A DNA stretch of 64,000 nt from G963665495 sp963667575 (GTDB taxonomy: Bacteria; Desulfobacterota; Desulfovibrionia; Desulfovibrionales; Desulfovibrionaceae), in assembly GCA_963667575.2 (NCBI GenBank), contig CAXXHY010000001.1, positions 124,001 to 188,000 of the forward strand, in the 5' to 3' direction. Positions 36,025 through 45,771 of this stretch are shown here, in pieces. How positions within the stretch are numbered: position 1 is the stretch's first letter; each line of letters begins with the position of its first letter. Below the pieces are notes generated by a model, which worked only from the letters and a program-made list of their open reading frames with translations, did no database searches and had not been told where the DNA came from. The position numbers were made by a program, and so were the translations under genes.

Positions 36025-36848
36025 TCTGGACTCCTTGTTCTTTTGACAAAGGGAAGTTCGCTTTCAAGTTCCGTCATTTTATCATCTTTTAAGATTTTTG
36101 TAAGTATCAAAAAAATAATCTGTATAAAACCTCTATTTTTTGTAGACAGATTCCCCCTACACTGGCGTATCGGACAAAAATTGTAACACCCCATTAAAAG
36201 CTTTTTGGCAGAGTGGCACAAGTTATACTCTTTGTCCAATAAAAACAACTAGATCGTAATTATCCTTTAAAAAGTTCCCCAAAAGGAACCATTTTTTGCC
36301 TTGCGGACAGGCCTGGTACTTTATTCAGAAATAAAAAGTCGGACATCCGGGCATGCGCTTTTTCAAAACCAAAACAACATCATATAATAATGGAACAATT
36401 GCAGCCCTACTTAATGCAGGAAAACAAGATTCCCTCTTTCACTTACAAGTCTCCTGTCGGGCCTGACGTACCGATACAGTTGCAACGTGCCGTTCAGACA
36501 AAACAACAAAATCGAATCAACTGACCGTTTCTTCATACCATCAATCTTATCCTATTAGCATAACAGACTTGTTTAATACAGTATATCTTTCCATTTTCAG
36601 AACAAACTGATATTGCTTGATCGCAGTCCACAACCCCGGATTCGCTGAAATGGCGTACCCAGGAAACCTTTCTTGACTTTGTCGGCCGTATGCACCATCT
36701 TTTAGTGCTTTATATGTGGCCAGAAACACCCGCTGGCCGGACTTTCTGGCAAACTCGCCGTACAGCCTGAAATCATTGTGCTTACGGCGTCTGCTCCCAT
36801 ACGGACACAGGGAGCCGAAGTAATATTTTAAGGAGAACAATCAGGGCG
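36025..36848. other. 824-base intergenic region between divergent cheB and ileS
   Basis: AT-rich, especially 36050-36300. A weak hairpin, GTTCC-N6-GGAAC (36274-36289), is followed by T6 on the plus strand. No tRNA, T-box leader or convincing reading frame is apparent. It must hold promoters for both operons, but I could not identify confident -35/-10 pairs. Confidence 0.5.
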
Positions 36849-39680
36849 ATGAGCAACTATAAAAAAACTTTGCAACTCCCTAAAACGACCTTTCCCATGA
36901 AAGCCAACCTCTCAAAAAACGAGCCGGTTACGCTTCAATTCTGGGAAAAAGTCAAGGCTTATGACAGGATGAATGCCGTCAACAATAACAAGGGAACCTA
37001 TGTGCTCCATGACGGCCCGCCCTACGCCAATGGCAATATTCACCTCGGAACCGCTCTGAACAAAGTTCTCAAGGACATTATCGTCAAGTCCAAGAATCTG
37101 GCAGGTTACAAGGCCGAATACGTGCCGGGCTGGGATTGCCACGGTCTGCCTATCGAACACAAGGTCGAAAAAGAACTCGGTTCCAAGAAAGATGTGGAAC
37201 CCAAGGTGGTACGCCAGGCCTGCCGTGATTACGCCAAAAAATATGTCGACATTCAGCGCGAAGAATTCAAGCGCCTGGGAGTGTTCGGCGTCTGGGATAA
37301 TCCCTATCTGACCATGCGTCCCGCATACGAAGCCGCCACTGCGCGCGAGCTGGGCAATTTCATGGGCAAGGGATCGGTTGTCCGCGGCAAGAAGCCCATT
37401 CATTGGTGTCTTTCCTGTCAGACCGCTCTGGCCGAGGCCGAGGTGGAATACGCGGATCACACGTCGCCTTCCATTTACGTCCGTTTTCCCTTCACCGATC
37501 CGAAACTGACCGAGGTGTTCACCAAGGCGACTCCGGCAACCGCCTACATCGTCATCTGGACCACCACGCCCTGGACCCTTCCGGACAATATGGCCGTTGC
37601 CGTGCATCCGGAATTCACCTACGTGCTGCTGCAGTACAAGGACGAGCAGTATGTCGTTGCCGAAGACCTTGCGGAAAAATTCATCGAAGTCAGCGGATTG
37701 GAAGGTGCGACTGTTATAGAAAAAGTCACCGGCGACAAGCTGGAGAACCTGCAGTCCGAGCATCCGTTCTACGACCGTAAGTCTCCCGTGGTCCTGGCCG
37801 ATTACGTAACTCTGGACACTGGTACGGGATGCGTGCACACGGCTCCCGGACACGGACGCGACGACTATGAAACAGGTCTGCGCTACGGTCTGGAAGTGCT
37901 CTCCCCCATCAACGATGCGGGCGAGTTCCTGCCCTCGGTAAAATATTTCGCCGGCCTGCGCGTATGGGATGCCAATCCCAAAGTCATCGAGCTGCTCAAG
38001 GAAAAGGGCCATCTGATGGCGGAAGCCAAGATCACCCACTCCTATCCGCATTGCTGGCGCTGCAAGGAACCTGTATTTTTCCGCGCCACCACCCAGTGGT
38101 TCATCTCCATGGAACACAACGAACTGCGGACCAAGGCACTGAATGCCATCGACAACGCGGTGACCTGGATTCCTTCCTGGGGAAAGGACCGCATCCATAA
38201 TATGATCGCCATGCGCCCGGACTGGTGCATCTCGCGCCAGCGTTTCTGGGGCGTGCCCATTCTGGCGCTCCTCTGTGAAGACTGCGACACGGCCTGGTTC
38301 GAGGCCGACTGGGTCCACTCCATCGTGGACAAGTTCGCCGATTACCCCACAGGCTGCGATTACTGGTTTGACGCCCCCTTGGAGGATATCGTCCCCGAAG
38401 GTCTTAAATGTCCGCACTGCGGCGGCAACCACTGGAAAAAGGAAACCGACATTCTGGATGTCTGGTTCGACTCCGGAACCAGCTTTGCTGCGGTTTGCGA
38501 ACAACGCCCGGAATGCACTTTCCCCGCGGACATGTACCTGGAAGGTTCGGATCAGCACCGTGGCTGGTTCCACAGCTCGCTGCTCGCTTCCATGGGCACT
38601 CGCGGATGCGCTCCCTACAAGTCCGTGCTGACCCACGGCTACGTGGTGGACGGTGAGGGCAAAAAACAGTCCAAATCCGTCGGCAATGTTGTGGCTCCGC
38701 ATGAGATCATCGACAAGTACGGAGCGGAAATCCTGCGTATCTGGGTGGCTTCGGTGGACTACCGCGAGGACATCCGGATTTCGGACGAAATCATCAGCCG
38801 CCTCATCGATGCCTACCGCCGGATTCGCAATACCTGCCGGTTTATTCTGGGCAATCTGAATGACTTCACCCCGGACAATGCCGTTCCCTTTGAGGATATG
38901 CTGCCGCTGGACCGCTATGCGCTGTCCATCGCCGGAGAGGCCCAGGCAAAGATGGCGGAAGGATACGAGGCCTTCGAATTCTACAAGACCTTCCATACGC
39001 TCCATAACCTCTGCGTGACGGAACTGTCGTCCTTTTACCTGGATATTCTCAAAGACAGATTGTACGTCTCGGGGAAAGACAGCAAGGAACGCCGTTCTGG
39101 GCAGACAGCGCTGTGGAAGATCCTGCTGGTCATGCTCCAGGGCATGGCCCCCATTCTCAGCTTCACAGCGGAAGAAGCCTACCAGCACCTTCCCGACAGC
39201 CTGAAGATCGGCGGTCACGGGCAGACCATTTTCGCCACCGAGACCATTGCTCCGGAAAGCCTGCAGATACCGCAGGAAGAACGTACCAATTGGGATCTGG
39301 TTGCGGAAATCCGCTCCGAAGTGACCAAGGCCATCGAGCCTTACCGCAAATCCGGAACCATCGGCCATTCGCTGGACGCACATGTGGTCCTGTTCCTGGA
39401 CGATGCGCTGATGCAGGCCGTGAAAGCCAGCGGAGCCAACCTCAAGGAAGTGCTCATCGTGTCCAAGGCCGAGGTGCAGCCATTTGACCAGGCCGATGAC
39501 GAGAGCCACGCTTCCGAGGAACTGGAAGGACTGAAGGTAGGCGTTCATCCGGCCAAGGGTGAAAAATGTGCCCGGTGCTGGACGCTTTCCGAGGAACTCG
39601 GCAGCGACTCCCGCCGCCCGGACATTTGCCCGCGCTGTGCTGCCGTCATCAAGGATTTCCCACTGGAAGACGACGAATAA
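36849..39680 (+). CDS. ileS: Isoleucyl-tRNA synthetase
   Basis: 943 residues, the normal bacterial length. The HIGH motif is in PPYANGNIHLGTALN. The second signature is KKQSKSVGN, with Gln in place of the usual Met of KMSKS. The editing domain and the C-terminal zinc finger (CARCW...CPRC) are present. It charges tRNA-Ile. AAGGAG lies about 13 bases before the ATG, which is rather far; the family-like N-terminus (YKKTLQLPKTTFPMKANLSK) supports this start. lspA begins three bases after its stop. Confidence 0.97.
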   Translation: MSNYKKTLQLPKTTFPMKANLSKNEPVTLQFWEKVKAYDRMNAVNNNKGTYVLHDGPPYANGNIHLGTALNKVLKDIIVKSKNLAGYKAEYVPGWDCHGLPIEHKVEKELGSKKDVEPKVVRQACRDYAKKYVDIQREEFKRLGVFGVWDNPYLTMRPAYEAATARELGNFMGKGSVVRGKKPIHWCLSCQTALAEAEVEYADHTSPSIYVRFPFTDPKLTEVFTKATPATAYIVIWTTTPWTLPDNMAVAVHPEFTYVLLQYKDEQYVVAEDLAEKFIEVSGLEGATVIEKVTGDKLENLQSEHPFYDRKSPVVLADYVTLDTGTGCVHTAPGHGRDDYETGLRYGLEVLSPINDAGEFLPSVKYFAGLRVWDANPKVIELLKEKGHLMAEAKITHSYPHCWRCKEPVFFRATTQWFISMEHNELRTKALNAIDNAVTWIPSWGKDRIHNMIAMRPDWCISRQRFWGVPILALLCEDCDTAWFEADWVHSIVDKFADYPTGCDYWFDAPLEDIVPEGLKCPHCGGNHWKKETDILDVWFDSGTSFAAVCEQRPECTFPADMYLEGSDQHRGWFHSSLLASMGTRGCAPYKSVLTHGYVVDGEGKKQSKSVGNVVAPHEIIDKYGAEILRIWVASVDYREDIRISDEIISRLIDAYRRIRNTCRFILGNLNDFTPDNAVPFEDMLPLDRYALSIAGEAQAKMAEGYEAFEFYKTFHTLHNLCVTELSSFYLDILKDRLYVSGKDSKERRSGQTALWKILLVMLQGMAPILSFTAEEAYQHLPDSLKIGGHGQTIFATETIAPESLQIPQEERTNWDLVAEIRSEVTKAIEPYRKSGTIGHSLDAHVVLFLDDALMQAVKASGANLKEVLIVSKAEVQPFDQADDESHASEELEGLKVGVHPAKGEKCARCWTLSEELGSDSRRPDICPRCAAVIKDFPLEDDE

Positions 39681-39683
39681 CGG

Positions 39684-40187
39684 ATGCAGTCCGTGAAAGA
39701 TAGTTTCGGCGCACGGTTGTTGCGCGTTATACCGCTGGCAGCTCTGATTGTTCTGCTGGATCAACTGACGAAGTTCTGGGTGGTCCGTTCGATCGCTCCA
39801 GGAGAGCCCGTTTCTGTCATACCCGGTTTTTTCGACCTGGTGTATGTTCTGAACCGAGGCGCGGCTTTCGGATTTTTGAACAGCAGCGACATCAGCTGGC
39901 AGCGGTATTTTTTTATTGGCATCAAGATCCTGGCAGTGTTTGTCATCCTGTTTATCGTCAGGTTGAGCAAAACCGCAGGACCCTTGTTTCTCGGCGGCCT
40001 GGGCCTGATTCTCGGCGGTGCTGTGGGCAACCTCATGGACCGCCTGCATACGGGACTGGTCGTCGATTTTCTGGACGTGTTCGTCGGTGCTTATCACTGG
40101 CCGGCCTTCAATGTGGCCGACAGTGCCATTACCGTCGGTGCGGGGTTGTTGATCATAGCCCTGTACAGGCAGGACGCACGTAAGTAA
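39684..40187 (+). CDS. lspA: Lipoprotein signal peptidase (signal peptidase II)
   Basis: 167 residues with four membrane helices. Conserved segments are LIVLLDQLTKFWV, VLNRGAAFGFL, GAVGNLMDRL and the two catalytic aspartates in VVDFLDV and FNVADSAI. It cleaves lipoprotein signal peptides after lipidation, including presumably the CpoB-like lipoprotein two genes on. It starts 3 bases after ileS, a common pairing, and has no ribosome-binding site of its own, so translation is probably coupled. Confidence 0.96.
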   Translation: MQSVKDSFGARLLRVIPLAALIVLLDQLTKFWVVRSIAPGEPVSVIPGFFDLVYVLNRGAAFGFLNSSDISWQRYFFIGIKILAVFVILFIVRLSKTAGPLFLGGLGLILGGAVGNLMDRLHTGLVVDFLDVFVGAYHWPAFNVADSAITVGAGLLIIALYRQDARK

Positions 40188-40205
40188 CCCCGCGGAGTGT
40201 CGCAA

Positions 40206-40469
40206 ATGTCTATTCCATTACTCGATTTTCTCGCAAAACAACCCCCGGAATATCTAGTTTTCTACCTTCTGTTATTTATTGTTCCCATCGTACCGAATTT
40301 GTGGTCTATTTGGCACGCATTCAATCGTTATTTTCCGACCAAGCAGGAAAAGATGATCTGGATAGGTCTCTGCATCTTTATTCCTGTGTTTGGCGGAATC
40401 GGGTATTTGCTTTTTGGACTGCGCCGCAGCCAGAAAGCAGAACCACAACAACCAGAACACGCCGAATAG
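40206..40469 (+). CDS. Small PLDc_N-domain membrane protein
   Basis: 87 residues with two membrane helices (about 15-37 and 50-68), in the pattern of the phospholipase D nuclease N-terminal (PLDc_N) family (WSIWHAFNRYF, then WIGLCIFIPVFGGIGYLLFG). It has no catalytic domain. GGAG eight bases before the ATG at 40206 sets the start; a GTG three codons upstream is less likely. It lies between lspA and the CpoB-like gene. Function unknown. Confidence 0.75.
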   Translation: MSIPLLDFLAKQPPEYLVFYLLLFIVPIVPNLWSIWHAFNRYFPTKQEKMIWIGLCIFIPVFGGIGYLLFGLRRSQKAEPQQPEHAE

Positions 40470-40519
40470 ATTGTAATTATTTTTTTACATAAAACCTACG
40501 CCGCACGGGAGGAAGCTCC

Positions 40520-41272
40520 ATGAGGTTACCCAAATCCCTTATTCTGTTGCTCGGTCCGGCTCTGCTGTTGGGAGCCTGCGCACGGGCAGATGATGTTCAA
40601 ACCCTGGAAAGCCAGACCATGGCCCAGGAAAGACGAATCAACAGCCTGGAAGATCTTCGGAAGGTACAGGCGGATCAATCCCTGCAGATCGACCAGCTGC
40701 GTACGCGGGTGAACAAACTCGAAGGCCGCGTCAACGAACTGCACCGCCGTCTCGAAGTCAAAGCTCCCGAGCCCACGTATCCGGCCGGGCCGGATCTGAC
40801 CACTCCCGGCTTGCAGCCTGGCGCCGCCCAGACTCCGGGATTGACTCCCGCAACGCCGACCACGCCCAGCATTGCCACACCGCAGCAGCCCCAGGTTGAT
40901 CCTGCGCAGGCTCTGTACGACAAGGCGCTCAAACTGTTCAACGAGCAGAACTACCAGGCCGCCCAGGCTACCTGGCAGGAATTCGCTGAAAAATATCCTC
41001 AGAACTCTTTGGTTTCCAATGCCGTATTCTGGCAGGGCGAATCTTATTATCAGATGCGCGACTATCCCAAGGCCATCCTTTCGTATCATGAGATCATCGA
41101 CAAATACCCCAACAGCCCGAAATATCGAGCCGCCATGCTCAAGCAGGGGATTTCGTTCATCATCATCAAGCGTACGGAAGCCGGCAGAGTCGTGCTCAAT
41201 GATCTGATCAAGAAATATCCCAACACGCCGGAAGCCAAACGCGCTGAAGATTTTCTGAAAAACTCAAACTGA
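40520..41272 (+). CDS. cpoB: CpoB/YbgF-type periplasmic TPR lipoprotein
   Basis: 250 residues. The N-terminal signal ends in a lipobox, LLLGAC (Cys-20), so it is a lipoprotein rather than the soluble form of E. coli. A coiled coil (about 28-80, LESQTMAQERRINSLEDL and later repeats) is followed by a Pro/Thr-rich linker (about 85-130) and a C-terminal TPR domain (about 133-250). CpoB coordinates outer-membrane constriction by Tol-Pal with PBP1B activity. No tol or pal gene is nearby. GGGAGG precedes the ATG. Confidence 0.88.
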   Translation: MRLPKSLILLLGPALLLGACARADDVQTLESQTMAQERRINSLEDLRKVQADQSLQIDQLRTRVNKLEGRVNELHRRLEVKAPEPTYPAGPDLTTPGLQPGAAQTPGLTPATPTTPSIATPQQPQVDPAQALYDKALKLFNEQNYQAAQATWQEFAEKYPQNSLVSNAVFWQGESYYQMRDYPKAILSYHEIIDKYPNSPKYRAAMLKQGISFIIIKRTEAGRVVLNDLIKKYPNTPEAKRAEDFLKNSN

Positions 41273-41312
41273 TTCGGGTCCCTGGCTTTCGGGGCCCGGC
41301 TGGACCAGCATT

Positions 41313-41753
41313 ATGAATGACATAATCAAATCCTTTCGCAAGATCATTATACTCAACTTTCCTTCCGACATGGTCGAAAAGCCCGTGATCAGCAATCTGG
41401 TGCGCCTCTACGACATCAACTTCAGCATTCTCGAAGCACGCATCACACCTCGCAAGGAAGGATTCATGACCATGGAGATCTGCGGGGAAGAGGACAAATG
41501 CCGCCAGGGCATCGCCTATCTCAAAGAACGCGGCATAAAAATCAGCGACCCTGCACAAAAGATTTTCCGGGACAAGGAAATTTGTGTTAATTGTGGAGTC
41601 TGTACGGCCATCTGTCCCAACGGATCGCTCAGTATGGACAAAATCAAGCATACCATTGTCCATGATACCGAGCGCTGCTCGGCTTGCGGATTGTGTGTGC
41701 GCATCTGCCCTGTTCACGCCATGCAGCTGGAAGTGGAAAACGGTCACTGGTAA
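41313..41753 (+). CDS. NIL-domain/ferredoxin protein (probable homocysteine synthesis)
   Basis: 146 residues: a NIL domain (about 8-80, an ACT-like fold first seen in MetN transporters) and a two-cluster ferredoxin domain (about 85-142, CVNCGVCTAICP and CSACGLCVRICP). Proteins with this layout work with DUF39 (COG1900) proteins to make homocysteine from aspartate semialdehyde and sulfide in methanogens and Desulfovibrio, and that is the likely role. The partner gene is not in the window. Its stop overlaps the next start by one base. Confidence 0.87.
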   Translation: MNDIIKSFRKIIILNFPSDMVEKPVISNLVRLYDINFSILEARITPRKEGFMTMEICGEEDKCRQGIAYLKERGIKISDPAQKIFRDKEICVNCGVCTAICPNGSLSMDKIKHTIVHDTERCSACGLCVRICPVHAMQLEVENGHW

Positions 41754-42286
41754 TGCCTTCCAAGCAAGGCCAGTATTCCAGTATTGCAGCCCGTTTTCCG
41801 GTCTGGCTTCGCCAGTTGCCGAACGGGGACAGCCCGTCGCTGTACTACGAATATACGGCTTTCGCCCACGACAGCCTGGAGAACTCTCTGAGTTCCGGAT
41901 TGCCGGAAGGCGTTGCTGAATTTTTGATAGAAATGAACAATAAACTGGACAGCATTCTTGGAATGCTGTCCTTTGAAGATCTGTGCAAGGCTTTTCCCAC
42001 CGAAGTACATTGTTCGGAGGTGGGCGGTTCCGGGGTCAACTTCACCAGCGACATCCCTTTTGAAGATGGAGCGTATGTTGAAGCTGTGCTCGTGCTTTGC
42101 AGAATCCCCCTGCGCCTTGCAGGAGCCGTTGGCAAACTTGCCAAAATTCCCGGGGCTTCCCAGGATGCAACCGAATCGAACTGGCGCTTGAACTTCACCC
42201 GCATACGGGAAAAGGATCTTGAAACCGTTATACGCTTTGTAATTCAGGAAGAAAGACGTATCATTCGACAAAAGAAATGGGACTGA
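41753..42286 (+). CDS. PilZ-like domain protein (tentative)
   Basis: 177 residues, cytoplasmic. The middle and end resemble a PilZ barrel: EVHCSEVGGSGVNFTSDIPF, a hydrophobic strand, then the C-terminal FTRIREKDLETVIRFVIQEERR, which is the usual pattern before the end of such domains. The RxxxR motif that contacts cyclic di-GMP is not visible at the usual place, so binding is doubtful. Its ATG overlaps the NIL-ferredoxin stop by one base (TAATG), and cheZ follows 38 bases later, so a motility link is plausible. An in-frame ATG 23 codons upstream would lie inside the previous gene. Confidence 0.55.
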   Translation: MPSKQGQYSSIAARFPVWLRQLPNGDSPSLYYEYTAFAHDSLENSLSSGLPEGVAEFLIEMNNKLDSILGMLSFEDLCKAFPTEVHCSEVGGSGVNFTSDIPFEDGAYVEAVLVLCRIPLRLAGAVGKLAKIPGASQDATESNWRLNFTRIREKDLETVIRFVIQEERRIIRQKKWD

Positions 42287-42324
42287 TGCTCCATTCTCCG
42301 ATGCTTTGAAAACCAGGAGGACGT

Positions 42325-43059
42325 ATGATTGACCAACAGAAGCTCATGGACCAGATCATGGAACAGGTTACCCACCAAGTAGTGCAGGGGATCCAACAGT
42401 CTGTCAGTTCTATTATAGAAAAAGAGCTCAGCGCCAACCTGACCAAAGCCCTGGTGGAAAGCGAATTCTACCGTCGCATAAGCGATGACATGCGTAATGG
42501 TCTTCAGTCCATCTACAAAGAAATTTCCGATGCCACCAGGCCCGAGAATTCATCCACGGCCATGAGTGCGCAGCGCGCCGACAAACTGTTTTCCGAAGCA
42601 TCCGAGCAGCTGGATGAAATCCTGCAGACCATTGAAAAGGCCACAGTGGAAATCATGGACATTGTGGAAAAGCATATTGATCTGCAAAATCGCGCCTCGG
42701 AACACCTGAACGGCCTCAGAAAAACCAGGCGTTCCAATCCGGCCATTCACGAACTGATTTCCATCAATGACGAACTTGGTGAAAACCTCATCAACATCAT
42801 GACCTCGCTGAGTTTTCAGGATCTTACCGGCCAGAGAATCAAAAAGATCATCGGTGCGCTGAAAAAGATCGAAACCACGGTCTTCGATCTGTACATGTCC
42901 ACCGGCCTGATCATCAAAGCCCGTGAAGAAGCACCTGACAAAGATCTTGACGAACTTGAGAGAGAGACGAAACAAAAAGTCAGCGAACTGAAAGGTCCTG
43001 TCTCTGACGTCTCCCAGGACAATATCGATGACCTGCTCTCGCAGTTGGGACTCGAATAA
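42325..43059 (+). CDS. cheZ: CheY phosphatase CheZ
   Basis: 244 residues, helical. The catalytic segment SFQDLTGQRIKKI (residues 163-175) contains Asp-166 and Gln-170, matching the DxxxQ of E. coli CheZ. The C-terminal helix DNIDDLLSQLGLE is the CheY-binding tail. It removes phosphate from CheY-P and ends the motor signal. GGAGG four bases before the ATG sets the start. It lies 6 kb from the che operon, next to an envelope and metabolism cluster. Confidence 0.93.
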   Translation: MIDQQKLMDQIMEQVTHQVVQGIQQSVSSIIEKELSANLTKALVESEFYRRISDDMRNGLQSIYKEISDATRPENSSTAMSAQRADKLFSEASEQLDEILQTIEKATVEIMDIVEKHIDLQNRASEHLNGLRKTRRSNPAIHELISINDELGENLINIMTSLSFQDLTGQRIKKIIGALKKIETTVFDLYMSTGLIIKAREEAPDKDLDELERETKQKVSELKGPVSDVSQDNIDDLLSQLGLE

Positions 43060-43130
43060 CACAAGATAAGGACTTCTTTCGGCGCCGGGCATGAACCTTT
43101 CCAGGCGTCTTTGTCAAGGTATCATTGCCC

Positions 43131-44406
43131 ATGAAACATTGTTGTGTTGCTCTTTTGCAGCGTGCCGGACGCTGTTTTCCTGATCTTGCGCCCTGGGAAA
43201 AATGCGCCCTGGTCGCGATGTTGTTCACCACTTTTCAGGCGGTTGTCCGTCAGCCCTATATGATTATCATGGGCGAAAGACAGGTGGACCTCTTCGCAGG
43301 CGTTCTGTGCAGTCTCAGCCTGGCATTGGCGCTGATCCTGGCCCACAAAAAAAATGTCCGCCCTGGAAAATTCGAACTGCTGGCTTCCTTTGCCCTGACC
43401 GCCCTGGCCATTGCCAGCGGACTCGCCAGCACCGGCCCCATTCATTCGACTTTACGCGGCTTTGTTCTCTTGTCATCAGGACTCGGTGGATACTGGTGCT
43501 CCCGGCTGCTTTTACGGGGCTCGGCATCACGCGCCCATTTCGCCGTTTTCTGCTCCCTGCTGTTCGGCATCTTTCTGCTGCTGCAGATCATCGGTTATCT
43601 GGGATTCGGCAGTGTCCATTATTTTTTCGATGAATTCCGCCATCCGCAGGTCAGCGTTGCGCTGCTGCTTTCCTTTGCCCCTCTGACCCTGATGCTTTCC
43701 AAACAGCGCCCCCAGCGGACCATAGGCCTGCTGTTGATAGCTGTCTGCTTCTTCATTTTTTTCCTCAGCGGGTTACGTTCAGCCGTCTTCATGCCCGTTG
43801 CCGTGACTTTCGTGGCCCTGGCATTCGGATTTGTACCTCTGCGCTGGTTTCTTGCCGCAGTGGCTATCTTCATAGTCATAGGCGCCGGATACTTTTCCCT
43901 CTTTCCGGAAAAACGCATGAAGCTCACCGGCGAACCAGCCTATTACCGCCTTGAGAACTATCCTTTTTCCATGCACATTGCCGCCGAACATCCGCTGCTC
44001 GGGTCAGGTATCGGCGTCAGGCGCGAACGCTATCTGAAAAACTACACCATCCATTACCCTCTCGTAAACCAGGGAAAAATTCGAATGGACCCTGAAACGT
44101 ATCCGGGTCTCGGAAAACATTTTCCTCACATTCGCCTCTTCTTTTGGTTTTCCCTTCGTACTGCTGTTCGCCGCAGCTCTGGCGGGCCTCTACCTGAATC
44201 TGCTCAAAAAATTGCACAAAGCCAGAAACACGACCTACAGCGGCCTGCTTCACCCCCATCCCATCGTGCTCTTTATCCCTCTCACAGCCGGACTATTGCA
44301 TTTCCAGGTATACGACGGTCTCCTGCATCCGCAGGTCTGCTGGCTGTATTGCCTGCTTCTGGGCATGCTGCATACGCCGCTGGACGATTCTGATCTGAAA
44401 TCATAA
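43131..44406 (+). pseudogene. O-antigen ligase/polymerase-like membrane protein, one frameshift
   Basis: About ten membrane helices, of the Wzy/WaaL O-antigen ligase type. It is a paralogue of the gene at 55321: both share TFQA...QP near the start, GLGGYWC, and the loop YRLENYPFSMHIAAEHPLLG (YRIESYPFSWHIAQKHPLLG in the paralogue). At 44075-44079 a run of five A breaks the frame; with four A the protein continues KFEWTLKRIRVSENIFLTF, matching KFSETVENIRTSENSFLTF of the paralogue, and ends at 44406. As written the frame stops at 44393 with an unrelated tail. Either a sequencing error or a real frameshift. The ATG at 43131 or a TTG at 43125 (with AAGG upstream) could start it. Confidence 0.82.
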
Positions 44407-44510
44407 ATCGGTTTTAACGACTTGCGAATTTTTTTACTGTTCTGCTATTAGATACGCAGTTCCTTCATAGATCCGTACGTTTCGTCACCCTAACCGTAGC
44501 GAGGCAATCC

Positions 44511-45755
44511 ATGCGCCATCGTCTGTTTTTGCTGCTTCCGGCCGTACTTCTGCTGTTCGCGACCCTGCCCGACTCGGGGCGCGCCTACGAACAGCCGCCA
44601 AAACTCAAAGCCTCTCAGGTACTGCCCAAGAAAATGCTCAAGGGACCCTATTTCGAAGTTCAAGAAACCGTCACCAACAATGGTTTTACCAACCAATACA
44701 CCGTAAAATCCCCCTTTGGTACGTTCAAACCGGTTTCCACAATGTCTTTGGGCAAGCTGCTCCCCGAACTGGTGGCAATAGCCGCCCTGCGCAAGGCCGA
44801 TACGGAAAAGGTTGCTGAAAATTCCATGCAGGAAGCCGGAGAGGGAGCTCTTTCCGGGTTGAAAAACCTGTTCACCAATACCGGGGAAACTGTCCAGGGA
44901 GCTGTCTCCGGACTGGGCAAGGTCTTTGACAGAGCCGGGGAAGCCATGCGCAGCAAAAAAAGCGACACCGAAGGCAGCGCACTGGAAAATATCGCAGGCT
45001 ATTCCAAGACAAAGCGTGAAATAGCCGTGGATTACGGCGTGGATCCCTACTCGCGCAACAAAGTCCTGCAGGACGAGCTGGCCTACGTGGCCCGTGCTGA
45101 TTATTTCAGCGGCCTGGGCGTGGGCGCCGCTCTTGCGTTCGTGCCCGGAACTGCCGGGACCATCCTGGCCACCTCGGGTACCGGGAAAAAACTCAACGAC
45201 GCGCTCCGTAGCAAACCGCCGACTGACCTGCGGATCATGAACCGGGAAATACTGATGCGCATGGGAGCCAGTGAGGACATGGCCGATGCGTTCATCAACA
45301 AGAACATCTACTCGCCCACGGATCAGACCCTGCTGATCGCCGCTCTGGATGAGATGAAAAATACAAAGGATCGCATGGCGTTCCTGAACCTCGCCATGTT
45401 TCCCACCACGCCCAATCAGGCCTATCTGCTGCAGCGCATGGCTGATCTGCAAATGGCCTACGACAAAAAAGTCGGACACATCAAACAATTCGTGCCGCTC
45501 AACAACATTGCTCTGGCCCTCACTGACAAAAACGAACTCCTGTTCAATACGCCACTGGACTACCTGATCTGGTCGCCGCAGTTGGAAAAATTCGCCAACG
45601 CCGCGGACGCCAAAGCCAAAAAATTGAATGTTCCTGACGGCAAAAAACTGTTCTGGCTTACAGGAACATGCAGTGGCGAGGCCCGCAAGCAGCTGCAAAA
45701 GCGCGGCTGGAAGGTCAAGGAAAACAGCGGCTCAGTTCTTCTCGGCAATAAATAA
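44511..45755 (+). CDS. Secreted protein of unknown function
   Basis: 414 residues with a signal peptide (about 1-25, ending GRAYEQ). I do not recognise the family. Two Gly/Ala-rich amphipathic stretches occur, about 108-145 (SGLKNLFTNTGETVQGAVSG) and about 205-225 (GLGVGAALAFVPGTAG). The C-terminal half is helical with conserved-looking Trp and Gly (IWSPQ, FWLTGTCSGEA). GAGG eight bases before the ATG is a good site. It follows the ligase-like gene by about 100 bases and may belong to its transcript. Confidence 0.72.
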   Translation: MRHRLFLLLPAVLLLFATLPDSGRAYEQPPKLKASQVLPKKMLKGPYFEVQETVTNNGFTNQYTVKSPFGTFKPVSTMSLGKLLPELVAIAALRKADTEKVAENSMQEAGEGALSGLKNLFTNTGETVQGAVSGLGKVFDRAGEAMRSKKSDTEGSALENIAGYSKTKREIAVDYGVDPYSRNKVLQDELAYVARADYFSGLGVGAALAFVPGTAGTILATSGTGKKLNDALRSKPPTDLRIMNREILMRMGASEDMADAFINKNIYSPTDQTLLIAALDEMKNTKDRMAFLNLAMFPTTPNQAYLLQRMADLQMAYDKKVGHIKQFVPLNNIALALTDKNELLFNTPLDYLIWSPQLEKFANAADAKAKKLNVPDGKKLFWLTGTCSGEARKQLQKRGWKVKENSGSVLLGNK

Positions 45756-45771
45756 GACATAACAAAACAAA

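Noticed and set aside
36547..36840. 97-codon minus-strand frame between cheB and ileS
   Set aside because: TTG start without a ribosome-binding site, no coherent protein composition and no family likeness.
36025..36848. Possible T-box leader before ileS or flagellar sigma28 promoter for the che operon
   Set aside because: No T-box sequence is present. The best sigma28-like -10 (TCCGATAC on the minus strand) matches only 6 of 8 bases and has no TAAA at the right distance.
36912..40205. Very long open frame on the minus strand opposite ileS and lspA
   Set aside because: It is the antisense of conserved genes; its predicted protein has no family features and its openness follows from GC-rich codon positions.
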